Positions 1 to 5,979 of a DNA stretch of 39,538 nt are shown in pieces. The translations under genes and the position numbers were made by a program. A model generated the notes under the pieces. It did not search any database. It was not told the DNA's origin and saw only the letters and a program-made list of their open reading frames with translations. Origin of the DNA: Betaproteobacteria bacterium (GTDB taxonomy: Bacteria > Pseudomonadota > Gammaproteobacteria > Burkholderiales > Usitatibacteraceae); assembly GCA_019449455.1 (NCBI GenBank), contig JAGRPO010000040.1:1-39538 (forward strand), given 5' to 3'. Within the stretch, counting starts at the first letter, position 1. Every line of letters starts with the position of its first letter.

Positions 1-2
1 CC

Positions 3-122
3 GCGCACCGCTGGCTCAACCTGCCGCTCGCGCGCGAGCCGCGCCCGCAGATGGCGCGCTGGTATGCGGCACTCAAGGCGAGGCCCGGGTCTGCGCGGGT
101 GCTGTCGACGCCGGTGACCTGA
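3..122 (+). CDS. Glutathione S-transferase family protein, C-terminal fragment (partial)
   Basis: Reading from base 3 gives 39 residues before a TGA at 120-122. They run AHRWLNLPLAREP, then MARWYAALKARPG. This is the usual end of a bacterial glutathione S-transferase: the last helix of the all-alpha domain, with a W-Y-x-x-L-x-x-R-P pattern. The N-terminal thioredoxin-fold domain lies outside the window, so substrate and subclass cannot be told. The 3' end overlaps the convergent gene ending at 73 by about 50 bases. The family call rests only on this tail. Confidence 0.6.
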   Translation, partial: AHRWLNLPLAREPRPQMARWYAALKARPGSARVLSTPVT

Positions 123-543
123 AGAACCCCGAATTCACCACCGCGGCTTGCCGTTCGCGCCACGACGCGCGGATCGCCGCGAGCGCCGCCGCTGCCGTCA
201 CCGGAACGCCGAACAGCAGCAACGGCGCCCACGGCGCCGCCGCCGCCTCGATGCCGGCCACGTCGGAGAGCCCGATCCCGGCCGCGACCAGGAGCCCCGC
301 GATGCCGGCTGCCGCCAGCCACCCGGCCAGCGCGCCGCGCCGGTCGAGCCAGCCGCGAACGCGCGGGTCCACCGTCACCACGCTCAACGCGAAGGCGATC
401 GCGAAGGCGGCGAGGGCCGCATAGGCCTCGGGTGCCAGCCGCAGGAAGATCCCCGACCGCGTTCCGGCCGAGACGGCGCCGCCCCACAGGGTCAGGGCGA
501 CGGCAAGCGTTCCGGGCACGTCGGGATAGTCGTCGTGTCTCAT
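73..543 (-). CDS. Small integral membrane protein, unknown function
   Basis: A 156-residue protein starting MRHDDYPDVPG. Four hydrophobic stretches are visible, at about residues 11-28, 41-58, 71-93 and 107-124, with a basic, Ser/Thr-rich tail. I do not recognise a named family. An AAGGA Shine-Dalgarno sequence lies about 8 bases before the ATG, and the gap to the upstream hydrolase is only 23 bases, so it probably forms the third cistron of the tetR-hydrolase operon. The last 50 bases overlap the end of the convergent glutathione S-transferase gene. The real stop could be questioned, but no earlier one exists in this frame. Confidence 0.6.
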   Translation of the reverse strand: MRHDDYPDVPGTLAVALTLWGGAVSAGTRSGIFLRLAPEAYAALAAFAIAFALSVVTVDPRVRGWLDRRGALAGWLAAAGIAGLLVAAGIGLSDVAGIEAAAAPWAPLLLFGVPVTAAAALAAIRASWRERQAAVVNSGFFRSPASTAPAQTRASP

Positions 544-566
544 GGCGTTGTTCCTTGTCGAAGGGT

Positions 567-1517
567 CTAGACGAGCGGAGCGGGCCCCGGAAAGGCGGAC
601 CATTCGTCGCGCGCGGGCGCCCGCGCGAACACCACCTCGCCCTTGAGGAAATCGATCGCGTCGCGCACCACGCCCGCGTCGCGAAGGATCGCGTTGTGCC
701 CGAGGCCCGTGGTGCGCACGAACCGCGCGTCGGGCCAGGCCCGCGCGATGGCGATGCCCGCCGAAATGCGCACGTCGGTGTCGCCCTCGTCGTGGATCAC
801 GAGCGCCGGCGCGGCGAGCGAATCGACGCTCGCCGGCAGTTCCAGCTCGTCCCAGCGCACGCCGTAGCGGCGCTCGATCGCCGATTGCACTCGCGCGCGC
901 AGCTTCTCGCCCAGGCCCAGCTTCTTCGCGAACCAGGCCGAATAGCCGATGAGGGAAGCCGGCGGCGCGATGAGCACGCCGCGCAGGCGCCGGCCCGAGG
1001 CGCGCAGGAACGGCGCGATCGCCGCCGCGCCCAGCGAATGTCCGACGACGCCCGCGACGGCGATGCCGCGCGCGTCGAGCGCATCGGCGACGGCGCCCAG
1101 GCCGCGGCCGAAGTCGATGAGCGAGGAATGCCTCCCCTCGGAGAGCCCGTGGCCCGCGTGGTCGAACACGACGGCCTGGAAGCCCGCGTCCACGAGCGCC
1201 GGCACGAACGCGTGGAGCTGCGCGCCGCGCCCGCCCCAGCCATGGCTCAGGATCACCGCCGGGCGGTCGCGGGAGCCGAAGCGCCACGCGGACAGACGGG
1301 TGTCGCCCGCGTGGACCACGAAGCCCTCGCCCCCGGCGAGGAAGACGCGGTCGCGCTCGCGCACCGCGCGCAGCGGCGGCGTGAGGAAGAGCCGCACGGC
1401 GTCGGCCACGGCGCGCTCGGGCGCGACGATCGCGCCGACCTGCAGCCGGGCACGCGCCGACAGCCACTTCATTGTACGAACGATCGTGCTATTAAATGAC
1501 AGCAGGGCGGCGGGCAT
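567..1517 (-). CDS. Alpha/beta hydrolase (serine hydrolase)
   Basis: A 316-residue alpha/beta-hydrolase-fold protein. The oxyanion region is the SHGWGG segment, the nucleophile elbow is GHSLG, the acid is in HDEGD, and the histidine is in GLGHN, so the catalytic triad is complete. A GGAGG Shine-Dalgarno motif sits 4 bases before the ATG at 1517. A second in-frame ATG at 1472 (MKWLSAR) would give a 301-residue protein but has no ribosome site, because an operator-like palindrome lies there. The gene follows tetR with a 21-base gap on the same strand, so the TetR protein probably controls it. The substrate is unknown; small esters or lipids are typical for this family. Confidence 0.85.
   Translation of the reverse strand: MPAALLSFNSTIVRTMKWLSARARLQVGAIVAPERAVADAVRLFLTPPLRAVRERDRVFLAGGEGFVVHAGDTRLSAWRFGSRDRPAVILSHGWGGRGAQLHAFVPALVDAGFQAVVFDHAGHGLSEGRHSSLIDFGRGLGAVADALDARGIAVAGVVGHSLGAAAIAPFLRASGRRLRGVLIAPPASLIGYSAWFAKKLGLGEKLRARVQSAIERRYGVRWDELELPASVDSLAAPALVIHDEGDTDVRISAGIAIARAWPDARFVRTTGLGHNAILRDAGVVRDAIDFLKGEVVFARAPARDEWSAFPGPAPLV
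1476..1487. promoter_or_regulatory. Candidate TetR operator, copy 1
   Basis: The 12-base near-palindrome ACGAACGATCGT matches the pattern ACGANCGNTCGT, also found at 2226-2237 upstream of tetR. It lies inside the first codons of the hydrolase if translation starts at 1517, or 4 bases upstream of the alternative ATG at 1472. Binding by the adjacent TetR protein is an inference from the paired sites. Confidence 0.45.
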
Positions 1518-1538
1518 GGAACCTCCGTCGATGGGGAA

Positions 1539-2192
1539 TCAGCGGCGCGCGGCCGCGGGGCGGGATGCGGGCTTCCCGGCGGTCGCGCGGTTCGCGTCCA
1601 CCAGGCGTTCGAAACCGGCGAGCGCGCGGGCACGGGCCCCCGCGTCGCCCAGCAGGCGTTGCGTGTGATAGCAGGCGAGCACGAGGCCGAACATCTCGAA
1701 GACGAACTGGCCCGCGTCGGTGCCGGCGCGCAGCTCGCCGCTGTCGACCGCCAGCTGCACGGCCTTCGCGAGCTCGCGGGCAAGGTGGCGCTGGCGCTCG
1801 GCGACGGCGACCCGCATCGGGCCGGGCTGGTCGTCGTACTCGGCCGAGGCCGCCTGCATGGGGCAGCTGCCGCGCAGCTTCGCGCGCTCCGGCCACACGA
1901 TCCAGTTCCCGAAAAGGGCGCGCAGCCGCTTCAGCCCCCGCGGCACCTTGAGCGCCGGCAGGAACACCGCCTCGGTGAAACGGCGCGAGGATTCGTCCAG
2001 CGCGGCGATCTGCAGGTCGGTGCGCGAGCCGAAATGGGCGAAGAGCCCGCTCTTGGAGAGCCCCGTGCGCTCCGCGAGCGTGCCGATGGTGAGCGACTCG
2101 AACCCGGCCTCGCTCGCCTGCTGCACGGCGGCTTCGAGGATCTGGGCGCGGGTCTCTTCCCCCTTGCGGGCCTTGAGGACTTGCGGCGACAT
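1539..2192 (-). CDS. TetR/AcrR family transcriptional repressor
   Basis: A 217-residue regulator. The N-terminal helix-turn-helix is clear: RAQILEAAVQQASEAGFES, then IGTLAERTGLSKSGLFAHF, at about residues 15-57. The C-terminal ligand domain carries the CPMQAA segment common in TetR proteins that regulate oxidoreductase or hydrolase neighbours. It reads leftward into the hydrolase and the membrane protein, and is divergent from a LysR gene 83 bases away. An operator-like palindrome lies 34 bases upstream of the ATG, so autorepression is likely. The inducer cannot be read from sequence. Confidence 0.9.
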   Translation of the reverse strand: MSPQVLKARKGEETRAQILEAAVQQASEAGFESLTIGTLAERTGLSKSGLFAHFGSRTDLQIAALDESSRRFTEAVFLPALKVPRGLKRLRALFGNWIVWPERAKLRGSCPMQAASAEYDDQPGPMRVAVAERQRHLARELAKAVQLAVDSGELRAGTDAGQFVFEMFGLVLACYHTQRLLGDAGARARALAGFERLVDANRATAGKPASRPAAARR

Positions 2193-2225
2193 GGCGTCTC
2201 CGGTCGGTATGGCCGGCAGAATAGA

Positions 2226-2237
2226 ACGACCGTTCGT
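2226..2237. promoter_or_regulatory. Candidate TetR operator, copy 2 (tetR-lysR divergent region)
   Basis: ACGACCGTTCGT extends to the imperfect 14-base palindrome AACGACCGTTCGTT. It lies in the 83-base divergent region between tetR and lysR. It has the same ACGANCGNTCGT pattern as the site at 1476-1487, and both are flanked by a TTAA-containing AT-rich stretch. It could repress tetR and also affect lysR. Confidence 0.55.
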
Positions 2238-2275
2238 TTAATGTCAAGCCCCCGGCCGGGCGCTACCATCCGGGC

Positions 2276-3202
2276 ATGGACCTGCGCCGCTACGACCTCA
2301 ACCTGCTCGTGACCCTGGAGGCGCTCCTCGACGAGGGAAGCGTCACCGGGGCCGCCCAACGACTGCGCCTCAGCCAGTCCGCCGTGAGCGCGGCGCTGGA
2401 CCGGCTGCGCAGCCTGTTCGACGACCCGCTGCTCGTACGCGTGGGCAACCGCATGGAGGCCACCCCCTTCGCCGGGCGGCTGCAGGGGCCGATCAAGACC
2501 GCGCTCGCCTCGGTGTCGCTGGCGCTCGCCCTGCCGCAGAAGTTCGACCCCGCCCGGGCGCGGCTGCACGCGCGCCTCGGTAGTTCCGACTACATCGGCC
2601 TGATGGTGCTGCCGAAGCTCCATGCCGCCCTCGCGGCCGAGGCACCGGGCATCTCGCTCGAGGTCCTCCCGAAGCCCCCCGACGAGACCGTGACGCCGCT
2701 GCTCGCGGGCAACGTCGATCTCATCACCACCGTCGACCCGCCCGAGGGGCGGGACCTCTTCAGCGCGCCGCTCATCGACGAGACCTTCGTCTGCGTGATG
2801 CGCCCGGGGCACCCGCTCGCGCGCGGACGGCTCACGGTGGAGCGGCTCCTGGACTACCCGCACGTGGTGGTCACGGCGCACGGCGCGAGCGCGGGCATCC
2901 TCGACCGGACGCTGGCCGCGCGCGGGCTGCGGCGCCGGACGCCGCTGAGCGTGCCGGTCTTCGCGACCGCCTTCGCGGTGCTGGCGGAGAACGACCTCGT
3001 CGCGATCCTGCCGGAGCGCGTCTCGCGCGCGCAGGCCGGCCGCTTCGGACTGGTGCTTCGCAAGCCGCCGCTGGCGGTGCCGGGCTACACGCTCTCCATC
3101 CTGTGGCACCAGCGCACCGCCCACGACCCCGCGCACCGCTGGCTGCGCGAGCGCCTCGTCGCCATCGCCGCTTCGCCGGCAGGTCATCGACGTCGTCGAT
3201 AA
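2276..3202 (+). CDS. LysR-family transcriptional regulator (NahR/NodD-like)
   Basis: A 308-residue full-length LysR protein. The opening DLRRYDLNLLVTLEALLDEGSVTGAA, followed by LRLSQSAVSAALDRLR, is the winged helix-turn-helix of the NodD/NahR/SyrM-like branch, which characteristically starts with DLNLL. The substrate-binding domain fills residues 90-295. A TACCAT box lies 6 bases before the ATG with no Shine-Dalgarno sequence between, which suggests a leaderless or near-leaderless message. It is divergent from the TetR operon, so it may act on that operon or be repressed through the shared region. The effector is unknown. Confidence 0.9.
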   Translation: MDLRRYDLNLLVTLEALLDEGSVTGAAQRLRLSQSAVSAALDRLRSLFDDPLLVRVGNRMEATPFAGRLQGPIKTALASVSLALALPQKFDPARARLHARLGSSDYIGLMVLPKLHAALAAEAPGISLEVLPKPPDETVTPLLAGNVDLITTVDPPEGRDLFSAPLIDETFVCVMRPGHPLARGRLTVERLLDYPHVVVTAHGASAGILDRTLAARGLRRRTPLSVPVFATAFAVLAENDLVAILPERVSRAQAGRFGLVLRKPPLAVPGYTLSILWHQRTAHDPAHRWLRERLVAIAASPAGHRRRR

Positions 3203-3221
3203 CCGTATCCACAAATATCGA

Positions 3222-3251
3222 TTGGACGGATCGCCCGCGCCCGCCTAGAGT
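3222..3251 (+). promoter_or_regulatory. Sigma-70-like promoter of the candidate small RNA
   Basis: TTGGAC at 3222-3227 and TAGAGT at 3246-3251 are separated by 18 bases. The expected transcription start is at about 3257. No protein-coding gene on the + strand follows before the terminator at 3331-3357. Confidence 0.4.
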
Positions 3252-3256
3252 GAAGG

Positions 3257-3357
3257 GGCGTGACGGATGCCCCGGAAGGGGCCGCAGAATTCGACGGAGT
3301 TGCGCTCGACCGTCGAATGCGTGGAGTTGGGGGCCCCCTCGAGGGGCCCTTTTTTTT
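3257..3357 (+). ncRNA. Candidate small RNA, about 100 nt
   Basis: The interval between lysR and the convergent Nudix gene has a promoter-like pair and three successive hairpins ending in a T tract. Hairpin 1 is GGGGC (3255-3259) with GCCCC (3269-3273). Hairpin 2 is a perfect 9-base stem, ATTCGACGG (3289-3297) with CCGTCGAAT (3310-3318). Hairpin 3 is the terminator. The next gene on the + strand is more than 700 bases away, so this is not an obvious leader. It may be an independent small RNA, or only the 3' untranslated tail of lysR. I recognise no known RNA family. Confidence 0.4.
3331..3357 (+). terminator. Rho-independent terminator
   Basis: A 7-base stem, GGGCCCC (3331-3337) with GGGGCCC (3343-3349), has a 5-base loop and is followed by eight T (3350-3357). 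It ends the candidate small RNA and/or lysR transcription. Confidence 0.8.
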
Positions 3358-3406
3358 CGCCGGCGGCGGCGGGCGATCCGCCTGGAGGCGACGCGGAGCG
3401 GGCCCC

Positions 3407-4030
3407 CTACTCCCCCCGTCGCGTTCCCACGATGCGCTGGAAGGTCACCAGCATCCCCGCGGTGGCACCCCAGATGAATCGCCCGCGCCAGGGCATCGCC
3501 CAGTAGTGGCGCAGCCGCCCCCTGTAGAAGGCGCACTCGTAGCGGTGGTTGGCCGTCTCCAGCAGGAAGGAGAGTGGCACCTCGAAGACGTCGGCGACCT
3601 CGTAGGGGTCGGGCGCGAAGTCGACGGGCGGCTCGATCCAGCCGACCACGGGACGAACGCGGTAGCCGGTGGACGTGTGGTAGTCGGGCAATTCCCCGAG
3701 GATCTCGATGCCCGCCGGGTCGATGCCCACTTCCTCCCGCGCCTCGCGAAGCGCCGTGTGCGCGGGGCCCTCGTCGCCCTCCTCCGCGCGACCGCCCGGA
3801 AAGCTGATCTGCCCCGCATGGTCGGCCAGGTGCGCGGTTCGCTGCGTGAAGACGACGGTGGGCTCGCCGGGACGGTTCACGACGAGGAGCAGGACCGCCG
3901 CGGGCGTGAGCTCGCCGGCGCCCGCGGCCGCCCGTTGCTTCTCGAGGTCGTCGGCCGTCATCAGGTCCTCGAGCGGCGGGATGTCGGAGAGTCGGCGTGC
4001 CAGTTCGTCGCGTGTCAGCAGGCGTCGCAT
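3407..4030 (-). CDS. nudL: Nudix hydrolase, CoA pyrophosphatase type (NudL-like)
   Basis: A 207-residue Nudix protein. The Nudix box GX5EX7REUXEEXGU is intact: it opens with GGRAEEGDE and closes with LREAREEVGI. The preceding HAGQISFPGG segment is the signature of the UPF0035/CoA-pyrophosphatase branch, which cleaves CoA and acyl-CoA to a 4'-phosphopantetheine compound and 3',5'-ADP. The start MRRLLTRDE at 4030 is chosen because the N-terminus then matches the family; an upstream in-frame start at 4105 would run through a palindromic repeat. A TATACT -10 box lies at 4060-4065 on this strand. Confidence 0.85.
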   Translation of the reverse strand: MRRLLTRDELARRLSDIPPLEDLMTADDLEKQRAAAGAGELTPAAVLLLVVNRPGEPTVVFTQRTAHLADHAGQISFPGGRAEEGDEGPAHTALREAREEVGIDPAGIEILGELPDYHTSTGYRVRPVVGWIEPPVDFAPDPYEVADVFEVPLSFLLETANHRYECAFYRGRLRHYWAMPWRGRFIWGATAGMLVTFQRIVGTRRGE

Positions 4031-4077
4031 CGGGGGGGTCGTGTCGCGCGTATTTCGCAAGTATAAGATGCGCCGGA

Positions 4078-4107
4078 GGGGACGGTTCCCAGGAACCGTC
4101 CCCAAAC
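4078..4107. repeat. 30-base palindromic repeat, copy 1 (REP-like)
   Basis: The arms GGGGACGGTTCC (4078-4089) and GGAACCGTCCCC (4092-4103) are perfect 12-base complements separated by CA, then AAAC follows. An identical 30-base copy lies at 4759-4788. This copy is 12 bases upstream of the maiA start and would fold in the maiA leader. It also overlaps the -35 region expected for the divergent Nudix gene. Confidence 0.85.
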
Positions 4108-4119
4108 TGGACCACGACC

Positions 4120-4758
4120 ATGATCCTGCACGACTACTGGCGGTCTTCCGCCGCTTTCCGCGTGCGCATCGCGCTGGCGGTCAAGGGCATCGAGCCGGAG
4201 CGGCGCTATGTCCATCTGAGGAAGGGCGAGCAGCGCGCCGGCGCCTTCCTGGCGAAGAACCCGCAGGGGCTGGTGCCGCTGCTCGAGGACGGCGCGCTCA
4301 CCCTCCCCCAGTCGCTTGCCATCATCGAGTACCTCGAGGAGACGCATCCGTCGCCGCCGCTCCTGCCCGCGAAGCCGGCCGAGCGGGCGTGGGTGCGCGC
4401 GGTGGCGCTGGCGGTGGCCTGCGACATCCATCCGCTGAACAACCTGCGCGTGCTCAGGTATCTCGACAGCGAGCTGCACGCGGACGAAGCGGCCCGCGAC
4501 CGCTGGTACGCGCACTGGGTGGCCGAGGGGCTCGCCGCCATCGAGAAGATGGTCGAGGCCCGTCCCGGCCCCGGGCCCTTCTGCCTGGGCGAGTCCCCCA
4601 CCATCGCAGACGTCTGCCTGGTTCCCCAGGTCTTCAACGCCTGGCGCTACCGCGTTCCCGTGGAGCCCTACCCCCTGGTCGCCGCCATCGTGGAGGAGTG
4701 CCTCAAGCTCCCCGCCTTCGACCTCTCGCAGCCCTCCCGGCAACCCGACGTGGAGTAA
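4120..4758 (+). CDS. maiA: Maleylacetoacetate isomerase (zeta-class GST)
   Basis: A 212-residue zeta-class glutathione S-transferase. It would catalyse the glutathione-dependent cis-trans isomerisation of maleylacetoacetate to fumarylacetoacetate in tyrosine/homogentisate breakdown. The N-terminal LHDYWRSSAAFRVRIAL holds the zeta-class SS-x-x-x-R-V-R active-site motif. NPQGLVPLLEDG and the glutathione-binding QSLAIIEYLEE follow, and the C-terminal helical domain is complete. Length is normal for the family. No other homogentisate-pathway gene is adjacent, so it stands alone here between two identical palindromic repeats; the second begins on the base after the stop codon. The Shine-Dalgarno sequence is weak. 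Confidence 0.9.
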   Translation: MILHDYWRSSAAFRVRIALAVKGIEPERRYVHLRKGEQRAGAFLAKNPQGLVPLLEDGALTLPQSLAIIEYLEETHPSPPLLPAKPAERAWVRAVALAVACDIHPLNNLRVLRYLDSELHADEAARDRWYAHWVAEGLAAIEKMVEARPGPGPFCLGESPTIADVCLVPQVFNAWRYRVPVEPYPLVAAIVEECLKLPAFDLSQPSRQPDVE

Positions 4759-4788
4759 GGGGACGGTTCCCAGGAACCGTCCCCAAAC
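4759..4788. repeat. 30-base palindromic repeat, copy 2 (REP-like)
   Basis: Identical over 30 bases to 4078-4107. The arms are at 4759-4770 and 4773-4784. It begins immediately after the maiA TAA stop (4756-4758). Its fold could end or stabilise the maiA message, but no T tract follows. Confidence 0.85.
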
Positions 4789-4800
4789 GGGAACTTTCGA

Positions 4801-4841
4801 GCGGTTTCGATGCAATAGGGGAAGGATCGATGCGAAACCGC
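4801..4841 (+). promoter_or_regulatory. Inverted repeat in the ECF sigma leader
   Basis: GCGGTTTCG (4801-4809) and CGAAACCGC (4833-4841) are perfect 9-base arms. The 23-base loop holds the only Shine-Dalgarno-like stretch (GGGGAAGGA). The stem ends 2 bases before the sigma-factor ATG at 4844, so folding could limit its translation. Role inferred. Confidence 0.4.
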
Positions 4842-4843
4842 CC

Positions 4844-5449
4844 ATGCCCCCCTGGAACATGCAGCCCGAGCTGACCCTTTTCGCCCGCATGAGGCAGGGC
4901 GACGAGGAGGCCTTCGTGGCGCTCTACCGCCGGCACAAGGACGCGGTGTATCGCTTTGCCCTGCTGCGCACCGGCTCGGCGGCCCAGGCGGCGGACGTGA
5001 CGCAGGAGGCGTTCCTGCATCTCATGACCCGCCCGGAGCAGTACGACCCGGCACGCGGCTCCATCGCTGCGTGGCTGTGCGGCGTGGCGCGCAACCTCGC
5101 CCGGCGCGAGACCGGCACCCGCGAGGATGCGACCGACCCCGAGGAGCTGACCGGCGACGCCATCGCCGCGCCCGAGCTGGTCGAGAACGTCGGTCCCGCG
5201 GAGAAGCTCCTCGCCCACGAGACCGCGGAGCAGGTGCGAGCCGCGCTCGCCGCCGTCGCCCCGCACTACCGCGACGTCCTCATCCTTTGCGAGCTTTCCG
5301 ATCTTTCCTATGCCGAGGCCGCGCACGTCTGCGGCATCGACATCGGCACCGTGCGCTCGCGCCTGTCCCGCGCCCGCGCGCAACTCGCCGACCGTCTTTC
5401 GCGAATGGGGCTCCTCCAGGGCCGCGGACGCGTGAAGGAGGCATCATGA
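4844..5449 (+). CDS. ECF-type RNA polymerase sigma factor
   Basis: A 201-residue sigma-70 protein of the extracytoplasmic-function type. Region 2 spans about residues 14-90, with GDEEAFVALYRRHKDAVYRFA, then ADVTQEAFLHLM and AWLCGVARNLARR. Region 4 spans about 130-185, with YRDVLILCELSDLSYAEAA and GTVRSRLSRARAQL. Regions 1 and 3 are absent, as expected. The start could instead be the ATG at 4859. The stop codon overlaps the next start as ATGA, so sigma and the membrane protein are translationally coupled. By analogy with other ECF loci, the downstream pair are its likely partner and a target. Confidence 0.9.
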   Translation: MPPWNMQPELTLFARMRQGDEEAFVALYRRHKDAVYRFALLRTGSAAQAADVTQEAFLHLMTRPEQYDPARGSIAAWLCGVARNLARRETGTREDATDPEELTGDAIAAPELVENVGPAEKLLAHETAEQVRAALAAVAPHYRDVLILCELSDLSYAEAAHVCGIDIGTVRSRLSRARAQLADRLSRMGLLQGRGRVKEAS

Positions 5450-5955
5450 GCACCCCGAACGACTCCCTGCATCCCGCCGTGCGCGATGCCCGTCTCGCCG
5501 ACCGGCTCGGCGAGCTGAAGGCCGCGCTCGCCGGCGTCGATGCCCCCGCCCGCATCGAGTCCGTCCTCGTGGACCGGTTCCGCGACCTCGCGAGCCGCCA
5601 GAGCCACGCCGCCCGTCCGCGCCTCTGGTGGATGCCCCCGCTCGCCATGGTGGCCACCGTGGCCATCGTGAGCTGGATGGTGCGCTCGCCCGCCATCCTG
5701 CCCGTGACCGAGCCCGCGATCGAGTACACCTCGGTACCCGCCACCGGTGGCAATCCCGAACCGTTCCTGGCGCTCAAGCCGCTGGAACGCATCGCGCTCG
5801 AGCCGCAGGCAACGGTCGTCGCGACCGAATTTCCGCGCGCGCTCCTCGCCCAATGGGGGCTGCCTGTCTCCCCCGAGCGGGCGGGCGAGCCGGTGCGCGC
5901 CGAGATGCTCTATTCCGCCGAGGGCGAGCCTCTCGCCCTGCGCATCCTCGACTGA
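5446..5955 (+). CDS. Membrane protein coupled to ECF sigma, probable anti-sigma factor
   Basis: A 169-residue protein whose ATG overlaps the sigma stop (ATGA), preceded by AAGGAGG. Residues 1-60 are a charged, helical cytoplasmic-looking part, about 61-79 (WWMPPLAMVATVAIVSWMV) is a single membrane segment, and the rest is periplasmic. Position and topology are those of an anti-sigma factor. However, no HxxxCxxC zinc anti-sigma motif or any cysteine is present, so if it binds the sigma factor it does so by another fold. The call is by context; direct homology is not visible to me. Confidence 0.6.
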   Translation: MSTPNDSLHPAVRDARLADRLGELKAALAGVDAPARIESVLVDRFRDLASRQSHAARPRLWWMPPLAMVATVAIVSWMVRSPAILPVTEPAIEYTSVPATGGNPEPFLALKPLERIALEPQATVVATEFPRALLAQWGLPVSPERAGEPVRAEMLYSAEGEPLALRILD

Positions 5956-5979
5956 CCGCAGCTTCCCGAAAGGACACCC

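Noticed and set aside
4830-4874. A 14-codon reading frame starting ATG at 4830 with GGAAGG upstream, overlapping the sigma start
   Set aside because: It could be a leader peptide, but the product (MRNRPCPPGTCSPS) shows no recognisable pattern and nothing supports its translation.
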